A program made the position numbers and the translations under genes. From Paraburkholderia fungorum (GTDB lineage Bacteria; Pseudomonadota; Gammaproteobacteria; Burkholderiales; Burkholderiaceae), in contig NZ_CADFGE010000001.1 of assembly GCF_902833645.1 (NCBI RefSeq), positions 248,001 through 312,000 of the forward strand: a stretch of 64,000 nt of DNA, written 5' to 3'. This document shows, piece by piece, positions 24,445-32,474 of the stretch. Each line of letters opens with the position of its first letter. The first letter of the stretch is position 1. The notes under the pieces were generated by a model that was not told where the DNA came from, did not search any database, and worked only from the letters and a program-made list of their open reading frames with translations.

Positions 24445-26816
24445 TGCGCGGGTTCATCCAGCGCCATCCTGAAGCCGACCACGCCCGGATCCTCTGTCGG
24501 CGTGATGGTGAAGCCACACGCTCTGGCCAGCGCGATCATCGGCGTATTCTCCCGCAACGCCTCGCCGACCAGCCAATGCGTGCCGCGCGCCCGCGCGTAT
24601 TTGATGATCCGATCCATCAGCAATTGCCCGAGGTGCCGCCCCTTTTGGTCGGAGCGCACCGCAACGGCGAATTCCGCTGTCTCGTTGTCGGGATCGGCTA
24701 CGGCACGCACGACGCCAAGCGTGCGCGTCGAACCGTCTTCGTTCGTCACTGTGGCAATCAGCGCCATTTCGCGGTCGTAGTCGATCTGCGTCATGCGGGC
24801 GAGTTGCGAATGGTCGAAACTGCCGACCGCCCCGAAAAACCGCAGGCGTAAATCTTCGGGCGTCATCGCTTCCACGAAATCGCGATGCGCCGCTTCGTCT
24901 TCCGGGCGGATCGGCCGCACCGTTACCCGCATGCCTTGCCAATCGAGCGTCTCTTCGAAGCGGCGCGGATAGGGCACGATCGCGAGCCGGCTGCGCTTCG
25001 GCGCGAGACTCAGGGTCGGCTCGACGACCACCACGTAGTCCTTGAAGACCCGCAGCGTCAGCGTGAGGCCGACGATCTCCTTGACGTCGCAGACCGCTTG
25101 CGAAAGCGCCGTCAAGGCGCTCAGTGCCGGCTCGGGATCGATCAGGCGCGCGTAGCGGGAGTGCGTGACCATATCGCGCGCCAGCATCGGATTGAACGGT
25201 GGCAGACCGTAGACGCTCATCGGCTCCGACACACCATCCACCGATGGCGCGGTGAAGCGGAAGACCGGGCCGAAGTTGTCGTCGTCATGAAGCTCGACGG
25301 CGATGTCGACGACCGGTTTGGCGGCCTGCGCCTCGACCCGCAGTCCAAAACGCCCAAGAAGGCGCGCCGCCGCTTCGCCGGTTAGTTGGTGCTCACCCGC
25401 GGCGAGTGCGGCGCGTGCTTGCGCCTGAGCGGCGTCGATCGCCTCGGGAATTTGTGCCGGCAAACCCTCCGGCGTTTGCATCAGCAATTCGCGGCCCATC
25501 CGGTAGTCGACCAGACGCGCGAAGGCGCGAGCGAGCCGTTGCGGTGTCGTGTGGACCGGAATTCCCTGTGCATGCAGCGCGTCGCGCGTCGCCGCATCTA
25601 CGCCGCCGAAAAAGCACGCCAGCAGCCCGCGATACGCGAAACGCTGGTTCTCGATCAACGCCTGCGCAACCTCGCCGACCGGTGCGCCATGCGTCGACGC
25701 GTGCACCACGAATGCCGTGCCGCTGCTGCGATGCTCGGCGAGCAGTCTGAGCGCCGTGCCGAAGTGCTCCGGACGGGCGTCGTCGCCGAGTTGCAGCGGG
25801 TTGCCCGCCACCGCGTATGGCAACGCCTCGGTTAACGCCGCGTCGGCTTCAGCGGGCCACGGTGCGAGCGTATCGCCGGCTGCGGCAAAGGCGTCGCAGG
25901 CGAGCGTGGCAAGGCCGCTATCGCTGGTGATCAGCGTGGCCGTGGCGCCCGCCGCGACGCGGCCGACGCCCAACGTTTCGATTTCGTCGAGCAGATCGTC
26001 GAGCGAGTCCACCCGCACCATGCCCGCGCGGCGAAAGGCGGCGGTGTAGAGCCCGTCGGCAGGATCGGCACGGCCCGAGCGCAACGCCAGCACCGGCTTG
26101 TTGCGCGCTGCCGCCCGTGCAGCCGACATGAACTTGCGCGCCGCGCGCACCGTATCCAGTTCGAGCAGGATGGCGCGCGTGCCGGGATCGCTCGCGAGGT
26201 AGTCGAGGACATCGCCGGCATCCACGTCGGCTTCGCCACCCAGCGCCACCGCGTGCGAGAACCCGAGGCCGCGCGCATGCGCCCAGCCGAGCACAGCATT
26301 GGTCAGCGCATTCGACTGCGAGACCCACGCGACCCCACCCGCCTTCACCGTGCACGACGGCGCGCCGAGATGCGCGCGCAGCGCCGGCGACACCACGCCG
26401 AGGCTGCCCGGCCCGACGATCCGCAGCAGATGCGGCCGCGCCGCCGAGAGCGCATGCCGGAGCTGCAGGCGATCGCCGTCACCCCGCGCTTCGCCGACGA
26501 TGATCGCCGCGCGCGTGCCCATCCCGCCGAGCTTATGAACGATGCCAGGCCACGTATCCGGCGGCGTGCAGATCACCGCAACGGTGGGCGCCTCCGGTAG
26601 ATCGCCGACGTCGTCAATCACGCGATGACCGCCGAGCATCTCGTACTTCGGATTGACGGGCCAGAGTGGGCCGTCGAAGCCTCCTTCGAGCACGCGCGAC
26701 CACACCATCGCGCCAGTGCTGCCCGGCCGCTCGGAGGCACCGATCACGGCAACGGATTTGGGTCGGAACAAGGCGTCGAGATTGCGAACAGTCACGGGTG
26801 CTCCGCTGATTGGCAT
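24438..26816 (-). CDS. PatZ-like protein: ADP-forming acyl-CoA synthetase domains fused to a GNAT acetyltransferase
   Basis: A 792-residue protein of the bacterial protein-lysine acetyltransferase type (Pat/PatZ/AcuA-like fusions) that acetylates enzymes such as acetyl-CoA synthetase using acetyl-CoA. Domains in order are a CoA-binding Rossmann domain (VAVIGASERPGSTGAMVWSR, residues 19-38), the succinyl-CoA-synthetase-like domains to about 460, an ATP-grasp-like region to about 600 and a C-terminal GNAT domain with the acetyl-CoA motif SDQKGRHLGQLL near 735. The loop that carries the phospho-histidine in active ADP-forming acetyl-CoA synthetases seems shortened (RSGRADPADGLYTAAF), so the N-terminal part is probably regulatory. 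The ATG is at 26816. It stands alone, divergent from a LysR gene. Confidence 0.88.
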   Translation of the reverse strand: MPISGAPVTVRNLDALFRPKSVAVIGASERPGSTGAMVWSRVLEGGFDGPLWPVNPKYEMLGGHRVIDDVGDLPEAPTVAVICTPPDTWPGIVHKLGGMGTRAAIIVGEARGDGDRLQLRHALSAARPHLLRIVGPGSLGVVSPALRAHLGAPSCTVKAGGVAWVSQSNALTNAVLGWAHARGLGFSHAVALGGEADVDAGDVLDYLASDPGTRAILLELDTVRAARKFMSAARAAARNKPVLALRSGRADPADGLYTAAFRRAGMVRVDSLDDLLDEIETLGVGRVAAGATATLITSDSGLATLACDAFAAAGDTLAPWPAEADAALTEALPYAVAGNPLQLGDDARPEHFGTALRLLAEHRSSGTAFVVHASTHGAPVGEVAQALIENQRFAYRGLLACFFGGVDAATRDALHAQGIPVHTTPQRLARAFARLVDYRMGRELLMQTPEGLPAQIPEAIDAAQAQARAALAAGEHQLTGEAAARLLGRFGLRVEAQAAKPVVDIAVELHDDDNFGPVFRFTAPSVDGVSEPMSVYGLPPFNPMLARDMVTHSRYARLIDPEPALSALTALSQAVCDVKEIVGLTLTLRVFKDYVVVVEPTLSLAPKRSRLAIVPYPRRFEETLDWQGMRVTVRPIRPEDEAAHRDFVEAMTPEDLRLRFFGAVGSFDHSQLARMTQIDYDREMALIATVTNEDGSTRTLGVVRAVADPDNETAEFAVAVRSDQKGRHLGQLLMDRIIKYARARGTHWLVGEALRENTPMIALARACGFTITPTEDPGVVGFRMALDEPAQG

Positions 26817-27170
26817 TGGGCGCCGACGGGACGGCGCGCGTCTTCGTCAGGATAGGCGAAGTCGGACCTTTGCGCGGAGGCTTCTTGACGACGCGGCCCC
26901 CTCTATCCGACCAGCATCAACCTACATTGGAGTTTTTTATCGCGATTAGGCAAAGCGGCGACCTTCGATGCGACAATTCTGAGGCCGCTATGAAAGCGGC
27001 TTGCCTTGAAAATCGCCGGTTCACCGTGACGCGGTGAACTAGGCAGCGCGTCGGAGACAACGCGCCGCCGGCGATGCAGCACAACCTGATTCCGCCCACG
27101 CCTGGGTCTGAGATTTGCCTCTGAATCCACGGCGTTTGCGCGGATGACCACAAGAAATAGAAGGTGAGTT
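26817..27170. other. Divergent intergenic region (354 bases)
   Basis: It must contain the promoters of the PatZ-like gene (minus) and the LysR gene (plus). Several short frames are open but none has a ribosome-binding site with protein-like sequence. A TTTTTTATCGCGATTAGG patch near 26934-26951 is the only AT-rich spot; no clear dyad was recognised. Confidence 0.4.
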
Positions 27171-28040
27171 ATGCGGCGCTTGCCATCGCTGATCGCGTTG
27201 CGCTTCTTTGAAGAAACGGCGCGTCACATGAGTTTCAATCGCGCGGCGGTTGCCCTTTGCGTGACACAAGGCGCGGTGAGCCGGCAGATCAAGCTGCTCG
27301 AGGAATCGCTGGGCGAAAAACTGTTTGAGCGCGATCACAAAGGTATTCGTCTGACGCCGACGGGCCTGCAACTGCTGCCCTGCCTTTCCGACGCCTTCGA
27401 TACGATCGAGCGCGGTTTCCGTCAGATCACCGCAGCGAAAGGCAAACGCCGCCTCGTGCTGGCGGTCCCGCCCACATTTGCGACGCAGTGGTTCTCGCCG
27501 CGGCTTGGATCGCTGGCGGACGAAATGCCTGACGTCGAACTTTCTGTACGCACCGCGCCCACCTCGGACTGCCATTGCAACATCCGCTTCGGACGCGACG
27601 CGCTCCCCGATACGCATTCCGAACTGTTGATGATCGAGCGCCACGTACTGGTCGGTGCACCAAGCTTGCTCGGTCAACCGCTCGACATCCTGCTCGAACA
27701 CATGCCGGCGCTTCATGTCCTGCATAACGATACGCGACTCGAGTTGTGGCCCAACTGGCTCGCGAAGGCCGGCATGCCCGCGCGTTACGCGGATAACGGC
27801 ATCGAGTTTTCAACGCTGGAGCAGGCGATTCGCGCCGCGCGCAAAGGCGCGGGGCTGGCGATCGTCGATCGCAACACGATCGTCGAAGAACTGGCCGATG
27901 GAAGTCTCGCGCAGTTTTCCGATATCGAGGTGACGGGGCCGTTTGGGTATTGGCTCGACGTGGCGCAAGAGCATGCCGGGTTGGAGTATGTGCAGGCGTT
28001 TGCGGCGTGGATGCGGGAAGAGGTTTTGAAGACGGGGTGA
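27171..28040 (+). CDS. LysR-family transcriptional regulator (GcvA-like branch)
   Basis: A 289-residue LysR protein. The N-terminal winged helix-turn-helix spans residues 5-65 (LIALRFFEETARHMSFNRAA, LCVTQGAVSRQIKLLEESLG, LFERDHKGIRLTPTG), and the C-terminal effector-binding domain begins near 90 (RLVLAVPPTFATQWFSPRLG). The RFFEE/ARHMSF and FxRxHKGIRLT patterns resemble GcvA. The ATG has a GAAGGTGAGTT site directly upstream. Its target is unclear: it is divergent from the PatZ-like gene and upstream of an orphan fimbrial adhesin gene whose leader holds tandem GAATATTC palindromes. Confidence 0.92.
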   Translation: MRRLPSLIALRFFEETARHMSFNRAAVALCVTQGAVSRQIKLLEESLGEKLFERDHKGIRLTPTGLQLLPCLSDAFDTIERGFRQITAAKGKRRLVLAVPPTFATQWFSPRLGSLADEMPDVELSVRTAPTSDCHCNIRFGRDALPDTHSELLMIERHVLVGAPSLLGQPLDILLEHMPALHVLHNDTRLELWPNWLAKAGMPARYADNGIEFSTLEQAIRAARKGAGLAIVDRNTIVEELADGSLAQFSDIEVTGPFGYWLDVAQEHAGLEYVQAFAAWMREEVLKTG

Positions 28041-28066
28041 GGCGTCTTGGGTTTCGGGACGATAGG

Positions 28067-28101
28067 ATCGGAATATTCCTACAAATTGAGAATATTCCGA
28101 T
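28067..28101. promoter_or_regulatory. 12-bp perfect inverted repeat built from two GAATATTC palindromes
   Basis: ATCGGAATATTC (28067-28078) and GAATATTCCGAT (28090-28101) are exact complements separated by 11 bases; each arm itself contains the palindrome GAATATTC. It lies just after the LysR stop and about 200 bases before the adhesin gene. It could be a Rho-independent hairpin for LysR, but no T-run follows; the tandem-palindrome form with 23-bp centre spacing suits an operator better. Confidence 0.45.
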
Positions 28102-28293
28102 GTTTATTGAGATGTCGCCGGTTCAATATCGGAATTACCTGATCGGGCCAGGGAATTTTTAATCCCAGTCACCGTTCTCAATTTGCTTGAAGAGCAGAGC
28201 GGTTATGTGCCGAAAGAAGCAACTAAGGCACTTCACACACACGACATCCAGCGCATTGCCTTTCAGCAAGACTCAATCCAAAGTGATTCCATT

Positions 28294-29346
28294 ATGAATA
28301 CGCTTTTCAGTATCTTTCCCGCGAAAACAAGCTTGAACCCTCGGCGACGGGCACGGTACATCGTGGCAATGGCCACATGTCTGCTGGGCATCGGTACGAG
28401 CCTCTCAGCCAGCGCGGCCTGTTCTTTCCAAGGCAGCAGCTACGCGTCAGCCAACATTGCCATGGGCAGCATCGCCGTGCCTGCAAATGTGGCTGTTGGC
28501 ACCGTCCTTGCCACGAAGACGGCCCCGTATGACACGCTCATTGCGCACCAAGCTGCTAACTGCGATATCAGCCGCACGCAAACCTCGTCTATCGTCATGT
28601 CGGGGAGCGGAAATGCCGGCATATATCCAACGAATATTCCCGGCATCGGCGTGCGCGTCTACGTATGGTCCAGTACGACCTACTACAACACACCGACTAC
28701 GGCTACCCTGGCGCCGGTGTCATGGAGTTATACGCTTCCGAGCGCTGGTGCATACGGAACGGGCTATCTCCAAATGCGCATCGACCTGGTGGCAACCGGT
28801 CCGATCAACGTCAGCAGTGGTAATGCCCTGTCTTATAGCGCTGCCTCTTGGTTCACAATGACGGACGGTATAAATCAATTGTCGCTTTCAGGTATTGCGG
28901 TAAACGGAACCGTCACCGTGCGTTCCTGTACCGTGACCACTTCCTCGGTTGACGTAACCTTACCGAAAGTCTTCGCCAAGGACTTGAGCACCACAGGTGC
29001 GACCTCAGGAGCGACGCCGATGAAAATCGGTCTCAGTTGCTCACAAGGAACCAATGTCAAGGTGACCTTAACTGACGCATCAGACGTGTCCAACCGTTCG
29101 ACCACGCTGGGGCTTGCGCCAGGCTCATCGGCGACTGGCGTCGGCATGCAAATCCTGAACGGATCGACACCAGTTGCATACGGGCCCGACTCGTCCAATG
29201 CGGCCAACGTCAATCAATGGTCAGCCGGTACCGCTGCGGGCGGCGCCATGAACGTACCACTGACCGTCCAGTACATCCGGACGCCGGGAACATTGGTTCC
29301 AGGCATTGTTAAAGGTACGGCGACATTCACCATGTCGTATCAGTGA
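28294..29346 (+). CDS. Fimbrial adhesin-like protein with C-terminal pilin domain (orphan)
   Basis: An approximately 350-residue exported protein. A signal peptide (basic start, MATCLLGIGTSLSASA core) precedes a Cys-containing N-terminal receptor-like domain, and the C-terminal third (from RSCTVTTSSVDVTLP near residue 210) is a fimbrial pilin domain with two cysteines, ending GTATFTMSYQ with the penultimate Tyr used for chaperone recognition. Such two-domain proteins are tip adhesins of chaperone-usher fimbriae. It has a paralogue at 31356-32450 in the fimbrial operon, with which it shares the end of the pilin domain (PLT-x-YIRT ... FTMSYQ). It lies alone on the plus strand and presumably uses the neighbouring chaperone and usher (inference). 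The ATG at 28294 is chosen by the signal peptide. Confidence 0.85.
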   Translation: MNTLFSIFPAKTSLNPRRRARYIVAMATCLLGIGTSLSASAACSFQGSSYASANIAMGSIAVPANVAVGTVLATKTAPYDTLIAHQAANCDISRTQTSSIVMSGSGNAGIYPTNIPGIGVRVYVWSSTTYYNTPTTATLAPVSWSYTLPSAGAYGTGYLQMRIDLVATGPINVSSGNALSYSAASWFTMTDGINQLSLSGIAVNGTVTVRSCTVTTSSVDVTLPKVFAKDLSTTGATSGATPMKIGLSCSQGTNVKVTLTDASDVSNRSTTLGLAPGSSATGVGMQILNGSTPVAYGPDSSNAANVNQWSAGTAAGGAMNVPLTVQYIRTPGTLVPGIVKGTATFTMSYQ

Positions 29347-29364
29347 AACAGGCGTAAACGAAAT

Positions 29365-29388
29365 AGGCCCCGTCACTCGACGGGGCCT
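29365..29388. terminator. Hairpin between convergent adhesin and prfC genes
   Basis: AGGCCCCGTC (29365-29374) pairs perfectly with GACGGGGCCT (29379-29388) over a four-base ACTC loop. It sits 18 bases after the adhesin stop codon. The T-tract is short on both strands, but the position between convergent genes supports termination. Confidence 0.65.
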
Positions 29389-29433
29389 TGCATGATCTAT
29401 CAGCGTCCGCGTGAAAGCGCGGACATATCCTGC

Positions 29434-31035
29434 CTACATCGCCTTCTTGAATGGCGCGCCCGAATGTTCGCGCAATTCGTTGAACACAATCTTCGGCCAC
29501 GCCTTCTGTGCGACCTCGATCTCCGACACATGCGACGCCAGATACGTCGGCGCATCCGATGCATCCAAAGCAATCCGCGCGGCATACGAATCGGTGAAAC
29601 GGCGCAATTCCGCCGCATCGTCGCAAGTCACCCAACGCGACATCCGGTAACGCGCAGGCGCCATCCGCACGTCGACTTTGTATTCCGTCGACAACCGGTG
29701 CGACACCACTTCGAACTGAAGCTGCCCAACCGCACCGAGAATCATCAAGCCGCCTACTTCCGGCCGGAACACCTGAATAGCACCTTCCTCACCGAGTTGC
29801 TTCAGCGCCTCGCCGAGTTGCTTGGCGCGCATCGGATCGACCACTTCAACAGTCTGGAAAATTTCCGGCGCAAAAAACGGCAAGCCAACGAATTGCAGTT
29901 GCTCACCTTCAGTCAGCGTATCGCCGAGACTCAGCGTGCCGTGATTCGGGATACCGATGATGTCGCCCGGATATGCCTCACTCACCGTCTCACGGCGCTG
30001 CGACAGGAACGTCACCACGTTGTTGGCGCGGAAGGTCTTGTTCGTGCGCGTGACCTTCACCGCCATGCCGCGTTCGAAATGCCCCGAACACACGCGGATG
30101 AACGCGACGCGGTCGCGGTGTGCCAGGTCCATGTTCGCCTGCACCTTGAAGACGACGCCGGTGAACTTCGGCTCGTCCGGCATCACCGGACGCTGCACCG
30201 TCATACGCATCGATGGCGGCGGCGCCAGATCGACCAGCGCGTCGAGAATTTCCTTCACGCCGAAGTTATTGATTGCCGAGCCGAACAGCACCGGCGATTG
30301 CTGACCCGATAGAAACTGCTCGCGATCGAAATCAGGCGACGCCCCGGTAATCAGGTCGATCTCTTCTTTGGCCTTCACCCAGGCATGACCGAAGCGCCGT
30401 TCGCCTTCTTCGTCGCTGAGCGCGTGCAGCGTTTCGACTTCGCCGCCTGCTTTATCCTGCCCGGCGCGGAACAGGCGCACCTGGTCGCGCTGGATGTCGT
30501 AGACGCCCTGGAAGTCTTTACCCATACCGATCGGCCACGTGAACGGCACGGCGGCGACGCCCAGATGCTGTTCGATCTCGTCGAGCAGTTCGAGCGGCTC
30601 GCGCACTTCGCGATCGAGCTTATTGATGAAGGTGACGATCGGCGTCTTGCGGCTACGGCAGACTTCGAGCAGTTTCAGCGTCTGCGCTTCGACGCCGTTG
30701 GCGCCGTCGATCACCATCACGGCGGCGTCAACTGCCGTCAGCACGCGGTAGGTATCTTCGGAGAAGTCTTCGTGACCCGGGGTGTCGAGCAGGTTGATGA
30801 CGGCATCGCCGTACTCGAACTGCATCACCGAACTGGCGACGGAAATGCCGCGCTGCTTTTCGATCTCCATCCAGTCGGACGTCGCGTAGCGGTTGCTCTT
30901 GCGGCCCTTCACGGTACCGGCGATCTGAATCGCGCCCGAGAAAAGCAGCAGCTTTTCCGTAAGCGTGGTTTTACCCGCGTCCGGGTGGGAAATGACCGCG
31001 AACGTGCGGCGGCGTTTGAGTTCGGAGACTGACAT
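29434..31035 (-). CDS. prfC: Peptide chain release factor 3
   Basis: A 533-residue translational GTPase that removes class I release factors RF1/RF2 from the ribosome after peptide release. The GTP-binding motifs are clear: G1 SHPDAGKTTLTE (residues 16-27), G2 region QRGISVASS, G3 DTPGHEDF near 88 and G4 NKLDRE near 142. RF3-specific segments such as TFINKLDR, PIGMGKDFQGVYD and FKVQANMD are present. Length and domain order match PrfC. It lies between two inverted fimbrial adhesin paralogues, an odd place for a housekeeping gene. A small hairpin (CCGGTAGC/GCTACCGG, 31073-31093) is in its leader. Confidence 0.97.
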   Translation of the reverse strand: MSVSELKRRRTFAVISHPDAGKTTLTEKLLLFSGAIQIAGTVKGRKSNRYATSDWMEIEKQRGISVASSVMQFEYGDAVINLLDTPGHEDFSEDTYRVLTAVDAAVMVIDGANGVEAQTLKLLEVCRSRKTPIVTFINKLDREVREPLELLDEIEQHLGVAAVPFTWPIGMGKDFQGVYDIQRDQVRLFRAGQDKAGGEVETLHALSDEEGERRFGHAWVKAKEEIDLITGASPDFDREQFLSGQQSPVLFGSAINNFGVKEILDALVDLAPPPSMRMTVQRPVMPDEPKFTGVVFKVQANMDLAHRDRVAFIRVCSGHFERGMAVKVTRTNKTFRANNVVTFLSQRRETVSEAYPGDIIGIPNHGTLSLGDTLTEGEQLQFVGLPFFAPEIFQTVEVVDPMRAKQLGEALKQLGEEGAIQVFRPEVGGLMILGAVGQLQFEVVSHRLSTEYKVDVRMAPARYRMSRWVTCDDAAELRRFTDSYAARIALDASDAPTYLASHVSEIEVAQKAWPKIVFNELREHSGAPFKKAM

Positions 31036-31355
31036 CGGGTCTGGCGGTCACGGATAGGGGTTCGGGCGCTTCCCGGTAGCCTGGGGCTACCGGTCTGCCA
31101 CGCTTGGCGCGGTGGCGTCGAACTGCGGGAACTGGGTCAGGGACCCGCGTCACAAGGTAACTCGACCGGGTCAGAAACAGGTCATGAACGAGCGTTCGAC
31201 AAAACGGGAGTCGCCAGCGCAGAACAGCGCAAGGTGCGAATGATACACGTCATGGCGCCAGAGGTATGGAAACGGTCTTTTAGGGCCGAATCAAATGGCC
31301 TGACAAAAAGCGTTCACGGGTATGCGCGAGACTCGCGACAATTTTGTGGCCACGG
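31036..31355. other. Intergenic region upstream of prfC (320 bases)
   Basis: It lies between the start of prfC and the end of the tip-adhesin gene, both minus strand. CCGGTAGC at 31073-31080 pairs with GCTACCGG at 31086-31093 in the probable prfC leader. There is no T-rich terminator directly after the adhesin gene. No gene is seen. Confidence 0.4.
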
Positions 31356-32450
31356 CTACTGATACGACATCGTGAACGTGGCCAGGCCCTTTACCGAACC
31401 GGGTACAACCGCGCCAGTGCGAATGTAACGCGCAGTCAGCGGCACCTGTAGCGTACCGCTAGGCGAAGTGCCAATCAGCCATTGTCCCGGGTTGGCGGCC
31501 GCATCGGAGTCCGCACCAAAGGTAACTGGCGCGCCCGTTGCGTCCAGAACCTGGATACCTACACCACGCGCGGAGGAGTCGCTGCTGAGGGTCAAGGTGT
31601 TGGTCCGATTGGCAACATTGACACTGTCGGTCAGCGTCATATAGACCTTGGCACCCGGTGCGCAACTAAAGCTCAGCGAAAAAGCCTGTCCACCGGCCGT
31701 AGCACCGACACCCGCCGCAAATCCGCTGACCATCGCAGTGGGCATGGAAACCGCGACCGACGAAGCATTCACCGTACAGGAAGGCGCAACAATGGTGCCC
31801 GTCGCGCCCCCACTCAGAAAATTGACCATGCCTTGTTCCGCGCCACCGACCGGACTCCAACCAATCGTTAGCGCTGGCACCGTCGTTAGCGTGGACACGC
31901 CGGCTGCAATCGGCCCGGTCACCACCAGAATCGCCCGGACGTCCCATCCACCGATGTTATTACCGCCGGATAGCGCGCACGCCTGCTGCGCTGCGTTGTT
32001 TACCAGCGTCGACCAAACCGCGACGCTAGTACATCGCGCACTTATTCGGTATCGAACCCCCAGCCCCGATATGTTCGTCTCATACACGTCGTTGTATCCT
32101 CGCACAAGTGGTGCAGCGGTGTTAACGTAGCTTGTAAAGCCTTCCCCAACGCTACCGGTACATTGGTTGGTAGCGTAAGCGAGCGGCGAGGGACTGATGG
32201 TTGCCGCCGTGGTGCCTGGCGAGGCTGACGCTGCGATCGAAAGACGCCCCGCATTAACCACGTTCCCACTGCTGCTATAGGCGCCGCATGTCACTGCGTG
32301 TGCGCAAGTAGCAGCGCATTGCATCACCAGTAATGCCGTCAACAGGCCGAGCGTCCGTTTCGATCGAAGCAATCTAGACCAATAGGTGCGTGCCTGTGAA
32401 AACCCGGCACGCAGCAGGTGTACGACATCCGGACAAGGTTTGAAATGCAT
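31356..32450 (-). CDS. Fimbrial tip adhesin, last gene of the chaperone-usher operon
   Basis: A 364-residue exported protein. A long basic N-region precedes the signal peptide core (LGLLTALLVMQCAATCAHA), followed by a receptor-like N-terminal domain with several cysteines and a C-terminal pilin domain starting near APSCTVNASSVAVSMP and ending GLATFTMSYQ. The penultimate Tyr and the Cys pair are the pilin hallmarks. It follows the usher gene after 24 bases in the order pilin-chaperone-usher-adhesin, the standard arrangement for type 1-like fimbriae. It would sit at the fibre tip and bind a surface ligand. Its plus-strand paralogue is at 28294-29346. Confidence 0.88.
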   Translation of the reverse strand: MHFKPCPDVVHLLRAGFSQARTYWSRLLRSKRTLGLLTALLVMQCAATCAHAVTCGAYSSSGNVVNAGRLSIAASASPGTTAATISPSPLAYATNQCTGSVGEGFTSYVNTAAPLVRGYNDVYETNISGLGVRYRISARCTSVAVWSTLVNNAAQQACALSGGNNIGGWDVRAILVVTGPIAAGVSTLTTVPALTIGWSPVGGAEQGMVNFLSGGATGTIVAPSCTVNASSVAVSMPTAMVSGFAAGVGATAGGQAFSLSFSCAPGAKVYMTLTDSVNVANRTNTLTLSSDSSARGVGIQVLDATGAPVTFGADSDAAANPGQWLIGTSPSGTLQVPLTARYIRTGAVVPGSVKGLATFTMSYQ

Positions 32451-32474
32451 GGTTTTCGATGAATCTTCCAGTTA

